A DNA stretch of 64,000 nt from Aquarana catesbeiana. Lineage: Eukaryota; Chordata; Amphibia; Anura; Ranidae. Below, in pieces: positions 11,801 through 22,664 of the stretch. The stretch's first letter is position 1. The number at the start of each line of letters is the position of its first letter. The stretch is taken from the NCBI RefSeq assembly GCF_042186555.1, contig NC_133328.1:357552984-357616983 (forward strand). Direction: 5' to 3'. The notes below the pieces were generated by a model. It had not been told where the DNA came from and searched no databases. It was given only the letters and a program-made list of their open reading frames with translations. A program made the position numbers and the translations under genes.

Positions 11801-12657
11801 ACGCCCAATTAAAAGATGTCATGAGACAGGGCAAAATGTGTACATTTGAAGAACTAAAAGATAAAGATGAATGGTTTGTCATAGATTTATGGCGGTATAA
11901 GCAATTGAAACATTTTGTTGACTCACTCCCGCAGCCAATTAGGTCAACGGAGAATCTGCTTCCCCTGGAGAAAATATGTATGGGGGGAAAAGGGAGGGGG
12001 GGGGGGTGTCTCCAAGATGTATAGAGTTTTGAACGAATCAGGGGGTGTGGTGATTCCGCCATATATTGAGAAGTGGGAGAAGGAATTGGACATCAAGATT
12101 AGCGAAAGGGAGGCGTGGTTGACTTTGAAAAGGGTGAATGTGACCTTGGTTAGCTGTAAGTTATCTGAAATGAATTATAAGTGTCTGGCGAGAATGTATA
12201 TTACCCCCAATAGAGCACATAGAATCCAGAAGGAAACATCGCAATTATGCTGAAGGGGATGTAAAGAAATAGGGACAATGGTGCATATCTGGTGGCAGTG
12301 TCCGGAAATCAAAAAATACTGAGGTGAGATAAGGAGAACCATCAGTGAGATTACTAATATCGATATCCCAGATGACCCCTGGGTGTGCTTACATCATGGG
12401 AGCAAAATCCCCACGAAGATATATCTGAAATCGCTATTACCACACCTCCTTAATGCAGCCAAAAGTCTTATTCCTAGATATTGGCAAGTTAAAAGGAGAC
12501 TACAATGCGCGAGTGGCTCAACAACATTAACGAGACTTATTATCTCGAGTATTTGAGGTATAGTGAAGAGGTGGAAATGGAAGTCTTCGAGAAGAAATGG
12601 AGGGACTGGGTAGAATATAAGTACTCACTCCGAGCAGCCGAGGTGTGGGGAATATAG
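8848..12657 (+). pseudogene. L1/Tx1-like ORF2: endonuclease and reverse transcriptase, broken
   Basis: Starts at ATG 8848. An AP-like endonuclease is visible: NVRGLNSP, MLQETHL, AGDFNVCLDP (about 9270) and SDHAPVSL (about 9537), holding the catalytic Asn, Glu, Asp and His positions. Reverse transcriptase follows: HPDQVGFVAGRE (about 10545), LLSIDAEKAFDTVDW (about 10650), GTRQGCPLSPLLF (about 10830) and FADDILFY (about 10960), the last carrying the catalytic Asp pair. A C-terminal Cys/His segment (CKEIGTMVHIWWQCPE) lies near 12250-12310. Coding jumps between frames several times (for example near 9000, 9270, 9900, 10260, 10784 and 12010). The protein would nick target DNA and prime cDNA synthesis there; this copy cannot make it. 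Confidence 0.85.
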
Positions 12658-13308
12658 TCTGATGCCTCATAGTAAACATAGAAACTAGACGATTAATATC
12701 AGAGAAAATACGAAGAACGAGAATTGGATTAGACAGGAGCAATGGAAATAGGGGTAGGAGCCGGAAGGTAACAAGTGTTACGAGGGTCAGGCTAGGGGGT
12801 AAGGGTGGGGGCCAATGGGGTCGAGGAGGGGGGATGGTATAGGAGGCTTGCAGGGGATAGACAATTATAGGGGTTGATTTGTATTTTTTATATTATCATG
12901 AATTACTGGTTAATAAAGACTGATGATAAAGCCACAAGGATGTGAATATGTAAAGGGATGAGATTGAACTGTAAAGTTGAAACAACAGCCCCAGAAAATA
13001 CTTCGCTGAAGTGGCAAAAAAAAAAAAAAAAGTAAGATTTGTTACACTTTTCTTGGGGAGGTGTCAGCACCTCTGTGGGGTTTCTTTTGATATTTATTTA
13101 TATTATATACTTTTTTTCACTTGTTGAATGAGAGATCTTTTTTTTTTTTGCACAATTTTGTAGCCAAATGTTGTTGATTTATTGAATGTTCGTTTGCTAT
13201 TGTGGAGTAATAGGGATTTATTTATCACTTTTATGTCATTTGAGGTGGTTTATTGAAATTGCGGTGCTACACTATTCTGCTTGTAATCTTGGTCAGTGTG
13301 GGAACACA

Positions 13309-13570
13309 TTAAGGCTCGGTTTACACCTAAACTGGCCGCGGATTGCACAGGAACGCTGTGCGTCCCTGTTCTCCGTTTCAGGGACGAATCAGGGACGAAT
13401 CTTTGCCTGAATTTGGCCCTGAAACTGAGCTAAAGACGCACAGTGTGCTCTGCAGCCGCCCCGGTGATATGTGAACCGGCTCTATAGAGAGCCAGTCACA
13501 TTCTCCTGCTATGCAATTTGGATGCGGAGAAACCCGCATCCAATTCACTTAGGTGTGAACCCAGCCTTAG
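13309..13570. mobile_element. MITE with AAGGCT...TTACACCTAA termini
   Basis: The left end AAGGCTCGGTTTACACCTAA matches, with few changes, the reverse complement of the right end TTAGGTGTGAACCCAGCCTT. It is flanked by TTA-like bases, which could be a PIF/Harbinger-type 3-bp duplication, but border choice is ambiguous. The interior is GC-rich without a gene. The element at 48522-48947 has a similar design. Confidence 0.65.
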
Positions 13571-13779
13571 GTGTTAGTAGCAGCATTGTTTATACTTTAT
13601 ATATTTTCTATTTCTTGTGGCAGCGCTTGAGAACCTTTTAATAGTTTTGACGTGGGCACTGCGGCTTACGCATATATTTGCAAATTGATCCGGACAAAAC
13701 CCTCTGTTTTTAGACAGGGTCAGTTTGGTTGTTTTGCAGGCTTGCTGGTAAGTGGGCTGGGAAATCTTTAGTTTTTCTT

Positions 13780-16111
13780 GTTTTCACCTTGCTTCTTAGT
13801 TGCTTGCTTTGATGGTCTGGGTGTTGAAGCCCAAGTCTTGAGAGATATGGACCAGGCTGATTCAGTCATCCCTATGCTTTTAAATGCAAGAAAATGTACT
13901 TCTCAAAAAGTCTGTTAATACACCTGGAAGCCTTATTTTGCCTGGTGTGAGCAGTTAGTTCTCACCAGTACTCCAGTCAGAACTTGATCAGCGATTGGCC
14001 CTGCAAAGGCAGTATTTCAGCTTTGACTATTCTCCTTCTATGGCCATTGCCATTGCATTCTCTGGTGAAGGCCTTCATGCAGTGGGTGGCTCCTATTGTT
14101 CCCCCCAGTCAGTTTCCAATGACTCCATGGGACTTGAATTTCATGCTTTCATCACTGCAGCCTCTTCCCTTTTAACCTCTTAGGGAAATATCTTTGGGTG
14201 AATTGACTTGTAAAGTGCTTTTTCTGATCGCTATCATTTCTGCCAGGAGAGTGCCTGAATCTTCTAAGGAGCCTTTCCTGGTAGTTCACAAGGGTAAGGT
14301 CATCTTCCACCTAAGGTATCCCTTTACCCGGAGTTGATATTGACTTTTCACCGCAGTTAGGACATAGTGCTTATATTTTTATGTCCTGCTCCAAAACACC
14401 CTTGGGAGGTGGCACTTGACACACTTGATGTATTTTGAGCCATTAGTGTCTACTTTACAGCCTCGCTGAGACAATCTGATTCCTGGAGGGATCTCACAGG
14501 GGGCTCCCTTCATCTTTCCTTTATTGCTAGGTGAATCTGTCAGGTAGTAGTTAGAGCCTATACAGCAAAGGATAGAGTTCCTCCCTTTTCAGTAAAGGCT
14601 TATTCTACTAGATGAAGCCCCTGATAAAGCTCACGTGACCCAGCTCACTCATGCGGCTTGTCCATCTGCCGCTTTATATCGTTCCGCTGGGATCTCATAG
14701 TGCCAGCAAGGACGTTATACACGGCATCAGCTTTTCTCTACACTGATACCTGCAGCAATTTGGAGCTTTAATGTTGGGGAGTGAAGTTAGCCTAACTGCC
14801 ACTTGGAAGCAGTGCTTTCAATGGGAATCCTGGGCTGTCTGCACGTTGGGTGAGATTGTTCATGGGACGATGTTCACGGATACATACCCAGTGTTTGAAC
14901 TCACATTGTGGTGTTGACACACCTCCTTTGTGTGATTACCTGCCTGCCATTTCACTCTATCCCCTCCCGCCATCTCTGCTGCATACATGCTTGCTGCTGA
15001 TCCGTCAATGACTGCAACAGCATCTTACCATTTCAGGTTATTTCAGTGCTCTCATGTTTACATTTTGTCCATCTTATGAATTTACTGTCAGTATCTATTT
15101 GATTGTCCTCCATACAGACTTTATCACCTCTGTGGCTTGTTATATTTGCCCTTGTGTCTCCCATCATATCCACCTGTCATCAGTGGTCCATTTTGAAATG
15201 CTGATTTGCCCTATTTCATTGGGTATTCTTGCTGATCCCTTGGTATGACTGGACGAATGCCTGTGAGCCCGGATTTGTTTTTACTGTTGATCTTGACAAC
15301 GTTGTCATGAATGCTTTTTAAATACTGTGGTTAAGGTTCAAATTCCTTTTTGACTTCTTTGTACTTTTACATGAATACACTTTTTATTAATAATACATGT
15401 GCTGCGGTGAGATTTCCATTTGGAGCCCCTACAGTTTGACTCTGGTCCCTTGTACCCAGGTATACCATTTTTGTATTTAATTCTACTAGATCCATTAGTG
15501 CATCCTGGGCTTTTCAGCACCAAGCTTCTGCATTGCAAATTTTTAAGGCCACCAACTGGTCTTCAGTTTGGTGCTAAGTCTTACTGGGTAGATGTTCAGG
15601 CCTCAGCCGATGTTGCTTTTTGCTGTTTGAATTTAGTCTGGCTGTATCTTTTGGTTGTTTTGACAGGTATGTTGGCTGGTTTTGTTGACGATTTTACCCT
15701 CCCTTAATAGGTATTGCTTGGGGACATCCCATTAGTCACTTAATCTGCCTGTGTCCTGAACTGTACGAACAAGAAAAGAAGATTTTTGACTTACCCGTCC
15801 AATACAGGACACAGGACACCATTCCCTCTAAAGTCCTTCATAGTTTGCTACAGAACTGAGGGTTGCTGGCAGCCGAAGAATTTAAGAAAATTGGTAAGTG
15901 CAATTAATACTCATAGTACACTCAATAGAAAGAATACAGCCAATACCTACAGACACTACTAAAGAACTGGGGATTGCTTGGAGTAGGAGGGGTTATATGG
16001 GTGTCCTCAGCTTTTTTTGCTAATGTCTAATCACCTGAAGGTACCTGCCTATAACCTAGTTTGTGTCCTATACAGTATTCCAATTAATGGATTTTACAGG
16101 TAAATCAAAAA
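13780..16111 (+). pseudogene. DIRS retrotransposon relic (tyrosine recombinase part and 3' end)
   Basis: Decayed plus-strand DIRS element, 5'-truncated. The tyrosine recombinase region reads FLIAIISARRVPESSKEPFLVVHKG near 14215-14300 (first catalytic Arg in SARR), KAYSTR near 14593-14610 (where His-x-x-Arg is expected, His is Tyr), and LQIFKATNWSS near 15525-15560. It is split by an 866-bp insertion at 14614-15479. Downstream, 15745-15830 looks like an internal complementary region (CTGTGTCCTGAACTG ... TACAGGACACAGGACACC) and 16060-16111 like the right terminus, whose end matches the complement of that region. The terminal sequences differ from the DIRS at 28.3-33.7 kb, so it is a different subfamily. 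Inactive. Confidence 0.7.
14614..15479 (+). mobile_element. 866-bp insertion with 12-bp target duplication, possible hammerhead-type element
   Basis: The sequence ATTCTACTAGAT occurs at 14602-14613 and again at 15480-15491, and DIRS coding sequence continues on both sides, so this is a clean insertion with a 12-bp duplication. A target-primed retroelement is the natural reading. It starts GAAGCCCCTGATAAAGC, resembling the CTGATGA(A) core start of a hammerhead, but no GAAAC follows at the right distance. The end is AT-rich with TTTATTAATAATACATG near 15388. No coding domain is recognisable. Family unknown. Confidence 0.65.
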
Positions 16112-16674
16112 TCCAATTTTTCACATTGCCTTTAAGCATTTCTGTATAAATGCTTAAATACTCTTTTTAATATAAGACACATAGCAAGAACTGAGCATCC
16201 AACTGGCACTTAAAAGGAATGAAAAGGTGCGCCGAAGGACCGATTCCATAGAGCGCATTCTTACATAGACCCAGTCACAAGACCATCCTTCCTATAAGAT
16301 TATATGTGCATTTAATGTAATTTATGCATATTATATATCTTTGAAATACTCCATTATGTAGACTTCCAAAAGCCCAGAGACTGCTGTTGGGCACTACCTC
16401 TTACATTTTGATATCTGCAGCCCCAGCAGACTCTGAGCTATCATGCAAGTAATACTGTATATCAATCCCCTTCACTTCTCCCCTGGCAGCTAAAGAAAAT
16501 GTTTGTTTTTTTTTAAATACGGTAATTTTTTATTATGTTCACAAGGAGAGAGTTTAGAATAGTTCACAACAGCATATATGTAACACTATCAATATATAGA
16601 GGTAGTTACAGTACATACAGTAAATAGGCTTAAGTAAAAAAAACAAAGAAAAATGCAACAAAATGAAAAGTAAG
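16112..16674. other. No recognisable feature
   Basis: AT-rich sequence between the DIRS relic and the TTAA MITE pair. I see no reading frame with recognisable domains, no exon with convincing splice sites and no transposon end. Confidence 0.3.
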
Positions 16675-17795
16675 TTAAAGTGGATGTAAACCCTCTCATA
16701 TACCCAGTGAAGTTAACAGCCTCAGATGATACACAAAGATGAAACAAATCTCCCTACATATGTTTTACATGTATATCTGCTCTCTTCTCTTGCTATATTC
16801 TTTAGAATTCTTATATCAAGTAAGAATTTTCACTTCCTTGTTCTGCACTGTTGGAGAAGGCTTATGTAACGGAATCGCTTCCCACACTCCGCTTGAGTGC
16901 TTCTGTCATATACTACTTCCTCCAGTCTAAATATAGATATTAGATATTATAGCCGGATATTACAACCAAAAACTAGGCAGGGCTCGTTTGGCTGCAAAGC
17001 TGGAACATGAGCTGTTTATTTCAACAAAGGCAGACCGATATACACTCAGGGGACAATCCCCCCTCCTTTGCATAATGACACAGGACGGGGCAACAAGAGA
17101 CACACAGTTGTATTCAAACTTCTCATTAGTAGACTGTCCTATCAACAGGGAGAGCTTTTAGAGGAATTCCCCCTCCCTCCTCACAGCTAATCCACATACA
17201 CATGTACATCCCATAATACTTTTCTCCCAAGGCAGACAGACACAATAGAACAATGGGATACAGGCCCTTAAACACATAGCAACCCCCACCCCACCTCAAA
17301 CCATCTAGCAATGGTCTCTGATGAAAGGGGGACTTGATCTTCATATACTCTTGAGATCAAACTGGGGTTCTCGGTCACCCTGTGCCCCTAATAGACACAA
17401 GTTAACTTAAACATAGGAAGGGCCGGGGTTCCAAGAGAAGCTGGGTTCCACAAGCCCCCCGGCCAAAGTGACTCCTGTCACGACTTGGATTACACTGGGA
17501 GCAGCTGATTGGAGGAAAGGCACACAACCCCCCTCTACATTGGTAGAAGAATGAAAATGCTTTCCCAGCTCTGCTGTGAGACGGCAGACTGACTGCTAAA
17601 CTATTTATAGCAACCTCCCCTGACACACACTTCTATCTCCCGTCTCTGAGAAAGTGTGAGTAGTTATCAGGCTGATAACAGAGCTACGAAGCAAGAGACA
17701 GCTACGGGACACAGTGCTTTGGAGAGAGATAACAAAACACTACAGATTTATGTGCCCAGCTTAAATTTCATGAATTTGGTTTACATTCACTTTAA
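16675..17795. mobile_element. TTAA-flanked MITE with an internal insertion
   Basis: Left TTAA followed by AGTGGATGTAAACCC (16675 on) and right GGTTTACATTCACT followed by TTAA (to 17795) form an inverted pair. TTAA target use fits piggyBac-type mobilisation. Bases from about 16928 to 17640 look like a second, unrelated non-coding insertion. The element ends on the same TTAA (17792-17795) that begins the next MITE. Confidence 0.75.
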
Positions 17796-18294
17796 AGCGG
17801 TATTCCACCCACAATTTTTTTTTTTTAAAACACTGCAGCTGCTGACTTTTATTAAGGACACTTACCTGTCCAGGGAGCCCATGATGTCGGCTGCCTGAGG
17901 CCGATCCGACCATCGGATCGGGTGAAGGCGCCGCAATTCTTACTAAGGGAAACCGGCAGTGGAGCCTTGCGGCTTTACTGCCCGTTTCCTACTGCACATG
18001 CGCGAGTCGTGCGGTGCTTTATGAATGGTCAGCTGTCTTCTGGGACACACAAAGGTCCCAGAAGACAGCAGGGGGGCTCACCGCACAAAAGAATACGATG
18101 TCCTGCACCGCGGACCGGCTGGATCGGAAGTGCACTATGTACTTCATAAAAAGGTACTACAGAAGAAAAAAAAATGTTTTTAACCACTTCCTTCCCCGCC
18201 CATAGTCAAATGACGTAATCCCTAAAAACGAGGGGTGGAGAGGTGGTCTTTCATTTAAGACCACCTCTCAAAAGTGTGTGGAACTCTGCTTTAA
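17792..18294. mobile_element. TTAA-flanked MITE
   Basis: TTAA plus AGCGGTATTCCAC at the left mirrors GTGTGGAACTCTGCT plus TTAA at 18291-18294. The same family is present at 43452-43840, including the shared CACTTACCTG block. The interior holds strong hairpins such as CTGTCTTCTGGGAC against GTCCCAGAAGACAG near 18035-18070. No transposase. Sequence from 18295 to 18585 beyond it has no recognised feature. Confidence 0.8.
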
Positions 18295-20020
18295 GTAAAA
18301 TGTTGCCATCAGATTGATAAGCTCAAGAGATATACATCATACATAATGGGTTCACTATAGGCAGTCAACAAAAGAATAGATAATATTTGCTGTAAAGTGA
18401 TGGACTTTAAAATGTTTTATGTGTTTTTCTGTTATATTGTACAAGGAAAAAAAACTCAAACTATTTGTTTGAAAAAAAAAAGTGATGGACTTGCACGTTA
18501 GATTAGAAAATGTATTATGTATCACCACATGGTGGCGCTGTGGATACAGAATGATTTGTATGCCAACATCCTAACTTACACGTTAAGCTAAGGCAGTGGT
18601 TCTCAACCATTCTAGTGCCGTGACTCCTTGATAAAATTTCCCGAGTTGTGGGGACCCCTAACAGTAAAATTATTTTTGCAGCGTGGGTTGTCAGCACCCA
18701 AGGCAAGATAAGTAATTTTTGCCCCTAACTCACGGACATATAGTGCTCCCTGAGTCCCTTCCACTTGTACAGTATTAAAACCCCTTATGGTACATTTTAG
18801 AGGATGTACCACTCTTTCTTTTTTCTCCTCTCTTTCCCTTTTATCTCTCTCGATCCTAATTTCTTGTTTTTTTTCCCCATCCCTCTCTCTAGCCATCTTT
18901 CTTGTGCTTTCTCTTATTCTTTCTCTCCCTTTTTCTTGGTTCCTCCCCCTCTTTTCCTCTCCCTTCCATGTATTCTCAATTTTTATTCCTTCTCTTACTC
19001 CTTGGTGAAGGGCTGGAGGGAATGGAATCAGTGGCAGTGTTGGGGGGGGGAGTTCTGATCAGCCAACTTAGGTGCTCGTGATCAAGGTCATCTGCTGATC
19101 TGAGAACTGCAGTGGGGACTTTTAATGGCAACTATAACCACTTGACGACCGCCACACGACGATATACGTCGGCAGAGCGGCACGGGCAGGCAAAAGGGCG
19201 TACATTTACGTCCTTGCCTTCCCGCGGGTGGGGGGTCCGATCGGACCCCCCCCCCGGTGCCAGCGGCGGTCGCCTTTGGTCTGGCAGCGATCAGAGATGA
19301 GGGGGAGGCCATCCGATCGTGGCCCCCCCTCGCGATCGCTCCCAGCAAATGAGATTCTTCCCCTGCCTCTGTGTAGTACACAGAGGCAGGGGATGTGACG
19401 TCATCTCTCTTCGGCTCTGCAGTTTCCGTTCCGGCGCCGAGGAGAGAAGACTGTAATGTGAGTGCACCAAACACACACACACAGTAGAACATGCCAGGCA
19501 CACATTACACCACCCGATCCCCCCCCGATCACCCCTCTCCCCCCCCCCCCCCGTCACACTGACACCAAGCAGTTTTTTTTTTTTATTACTGCATGGTGTC
19601 AGTTTGTGACAGTTACTGTGTTAGGGCAGTTAGTATTAGCCCCCTTTAGGTCTAGGGTACCCCCCTAACCCCCCCTAATAAAGTTTTAACCCCTTGATCA
19701 CCCCCTGTCGCCAGTGTCACTAAGCGATCATTTTTCTGATCGCTGTATTAGTGTCACTGGTGACGCTAGTTAGGGAGGTAAATATTTAGGTTCGCCGTCA
19801 GCGTTTTATAGCGACAGGGACCCCCATATACTATCTAATAAATGTTTTAACCCCTTGATTGCCCCCTAGTTAACCCTTTCACCACTGATCACCGTATAAC
19901 CGTTACGGGTGACGCTGATTAGTTCGTTTATTTTTTTATAGTGTCCGGGCACCCGCCGTTTATTACCGAATAAAGGTTTAGCCCCCTGATCACCCGGCGG
20001 TGATATGCGTCACCCCAGGC

Positions 20021-20720
20021 AGCGTCAGATTAGCGCCAGTACCGCTAACACCCACGCACGCAGCATACGCCTCCCTTAGTGGTATAGTATCTGAACGGAT
20101 CAATATCTGATCCGATCAGATCTATACTAGCGTCCCCAGCAGTTTAGGGTTCCCAAAATCGCAGTGTTAGCGAGATCAGCCCAGATACCTACTAGCACCT
20201 GCGTTTTGCCCCCTCCGCCCAGCCCACTCAAGTGCAGTATCGATCGATCACTGTCACTTACAAAACACTAAACACATAACTGCAGCGTTCGCAGAGTCAG
20301 GCCTGATCCCTGCGATCGCTAACAGTTTTTTTGATAGCAATTTGGTGAACTGGTAAGCACCAGCCCCAAGCAGCGTCAGGTTAGCGCCAGTAGCGCTAAC
20401 ACCCACGCACGCACCGTACACCTCCCTTAGTGATATAGTATCTGAACGGATCAATATCTGATCCGATCAGATCTATACTAGTGTCCCCAGCAGTTTAGGG
20501 TTCCCAAAAACGCAGTGTTAGCGGGATCAGCCCAGATACCTGCTAGCACCTGCGTTTTGCCCCTCCACCCGGCCCAGCCCAGCCCACCCAAGTGCAGTAT
20601 CGATCACTATCACTTACAAAACACTAAACGCATAACTGCAGCGTTTGCAGAGTCAGGCTTGATCCCTGCGATCGCTAACAGTTTTTTTGGTAGCGTTTTG
20701 GTGAACTAGCAAGCACCAGC
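20021..20720. repeat. 351-bp tandem duplication in piggyBac leader
   Basis: The block beginning AGCGTCAGATTAGCGCC (20021) recurs at 20372 with about 351-bp spacing and stays similar for its whole length, including the repeated TATCTGAACGGATCAATATC segment. It lies upstream of the residual transposase coding sequence, so it would be in the element's leader. Confidence 0.85.
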
Positions 20721-20774
20721 GGCCTAGTACACCCCGGTCGTAGTCAAACCAGCACTGCAGTAACACTTGGTGAC

Positions 20775-21162
20775 GTGGCGAGTCCCATAAGTGCAGTTCA
20801 AGCTGGTGAGGTGGCAAGCACAAGCAGTGTCCCGCTGCCACCAAGAAGACAAACACAGGCCCGTCGTGCCCATAGTGCCCTTCCTGCTGCATTCGCCAAT
20901 CCTAATTGGGAACCCACCACTTCTGCAGCGCCCGTACTTCCCCCATTCACATCCCCAACCAAATGCAGTTGGCTGCATGAGAGGCATTTTTATGTCCTCC
21001 CGAGTACCCCTACCCAACGAACCCCCCCAAAAAAGATGTCGTGTCTGCAGCAAGCGCGGATATAGGCATGACACCCACTATTATTGTCCCTCCTGTCCTG
21101 ACAATCCTGGTCTTTGCATTGGTGAATGTTTTGAACGCTACCATTCACTAGTTGAGTATTAG
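20775..21162 (+). pseudogene. piggyBac transposase remnant: N-terminal linker fused to C-terminal Cys-rich domain
   Basis: From about 20800 the frame reads a transposase-like N-terminal linker ending in AAPVLPPFT, then jumps directly to LHERHF, the segment that in the full-length copy at 37-39 kb lies just before the zinc tail. The catalytic Asp triad region is therefore deleted. A frameshift in the C/A-rich run near 21025-21035 moves to the frame that encodes CRVCSKRGYRHDTHYYCPSC and then CIGECFERYHSLVEY, with all cysteines of the piggyBac cysteine-rich domain, ending at the stop at 21162. In intact proteins this domain binds the transposon ends. As it stands no fused protein can be made without bypassing the frameshift. 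Confidence 0.75.
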
Positions 21163-21286
21163 CGTAGGGTACAGCATTGCACAGACTAGGCACACTTTCA
21201 CAGGGTCTCCCAAGATGCCATCGCATTTTGAGAGACCCGAACCTGGAACCGGTTACAGTTATAAAAGTTAGTTACAAAAAAAGTGT

Positions 21287-21321
<35 letters not shown>

Positions 21322-22664
21322 AAAAAAAATAGTTGTTGTTTTATTGTTCTCTCTCTCTCTATTCTCTCTCTATTGTTCTGCTCTTTTTTACTGTATTCTA
21401 TTCTGCAATGTTTTATTGTTATTATGTTTTATCATGTTTGCTTTTCAGGTATGCAATTTTTTATATTTTACCGTTTACTGTGTTTTATTGTTAACCATTT
21501 TTTTGTCTTCAGATACGCCATTCACGTCTTTGAGTGGTTATACCAGAATGATGCCTGCAGGTTTAGGTATCATCTTGGTATCATTCTTTTCAGCCAGCGG
21601 TCGGCTTTCATGTAAAAGCAATCCTAGCGGCTAATTAGCCTCTGGACTGCTTTTACAAGCAGTGGGAGGGAATGGCCCCCCCACCGTCTTCCGTGTTTTT
21701 CTCTGGCTCTCCTGTCTCAACAGGGAACCTGAGAATGCAGCCGGTGATTCAGCCAGCTGACCATAGAGCTGATCAGAGACCAGAGTGGCTCCAAACATCT
21801 CTATGGCCTAAGAAACCGGAAGCTACGAGCATTTCATGACTTAGATTTCGCCGGATGTAAACAGCGCCATTGGGAAATTGGGAAAGCATTTTATCACACC
21901 GATCTTGGTGTGGTCAGATGCTTTGAGGGCAGAGGAGAGATTTCTTTCAAAAAAGAGTACCTGTCACTACCTATTGCTATCATAGGGGATATTTACATTC
22001 CCTGAGATAACAATAAAAATGATAAAAAATGAAAGGAACAGTTTAAAAATAAGATTAAAAATAAAAAAAATAATAAAGAAAAAAGCACCCCTGTCCCCCC
22101 CTGCTCTCGCGCAAAGGCGAACGCAAGCGTCGGTCTGGCGTCAAATGTAAACAGCAATTGCACCATGCATGTGAGGTGTCACCGCGAACGTCGGATCGAG
22201 GGCAGTAATTTTAGAAGTAGACCTCCTCTGTAAATCTAAAGTGGTAACCTGTAAAGGCTTTTAAAGGCCTAAATGTATTTAGTTTGTCGCCACTGCACGT
22301 TTGTGCGCAATTTTAAAGCATGTCATGTTTGGTATCCATGTAATCGGCCTAAGATCATCTTTTTTATTTCATCAAACATTTGGGCAATATAGTGTGTTTT
22401 AGTGCATTAAAATTTAAAAAAGTGTGTTTTTTTTCCCCAAAAAATGCTTTTGAAAAATCGCTGCGCACATACTGTGTGAAAAAAAAATGAAACACTCCAC
22501 CATTTTAATCTGTAGGGCATTTGCTTTAAAAATATACATATTGTTTGGGGGTTCAAAGTAATTTTCTTGCAAAAAAAATAATTTTTTCATGTAAACAAAA
22601 AGTGTCAGAAAGGGCTTTGTCTTCAAGTGGTTAGAGGAGTGGGTGATGTGTGACATAAGCTTCT

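Larger units (their letters stand above)
5005..13032 (+). mobile_element. L1/Tx1-like LINE, near full length but decayed
   Basis: Plus-strand non-LTR retrotransposon with ORF1 (7388-8476), ORF2 (8848-12657), a 3' UTR and a poly-A run at 13016-13031. A possible 10-bp target duplication, TAAGATTCGT (4995-5004) versus TAAGATTTGT (13033-13042), differs at one base and would place the 5' end at 5005 with a long GC-rich 5' region. The AT-rich block at about 5640-6400 inside that region may be a separate insertion. ORF1 and ORF2 both carry frameshifts and stops, so the copy is inactive. The 3' end is solid; the 5' border is tentative. Confidence 0.65.
19134..22634 (+). mobile_element. piggyBac internal-deletion derivative
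   Basis: The left end ATAACCACTTGACGAC and right end GTCTTCAAGTGGTTA are inverted copies, and the flanking bases are decayed TTAA sites. The long 5' non-coding part contains a 351-bp tandem duplication and a CG-rich leader. The only coding matter left (20775-21162) is the start of the transposase N-terminus joined to its C-terminal zinc-binding tail; the catalytic core is gone. The 3' part (21170-22620) is AT-rich non-coding. It inserted into the 22.7-kb hAT element. Confidence 0.8.
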
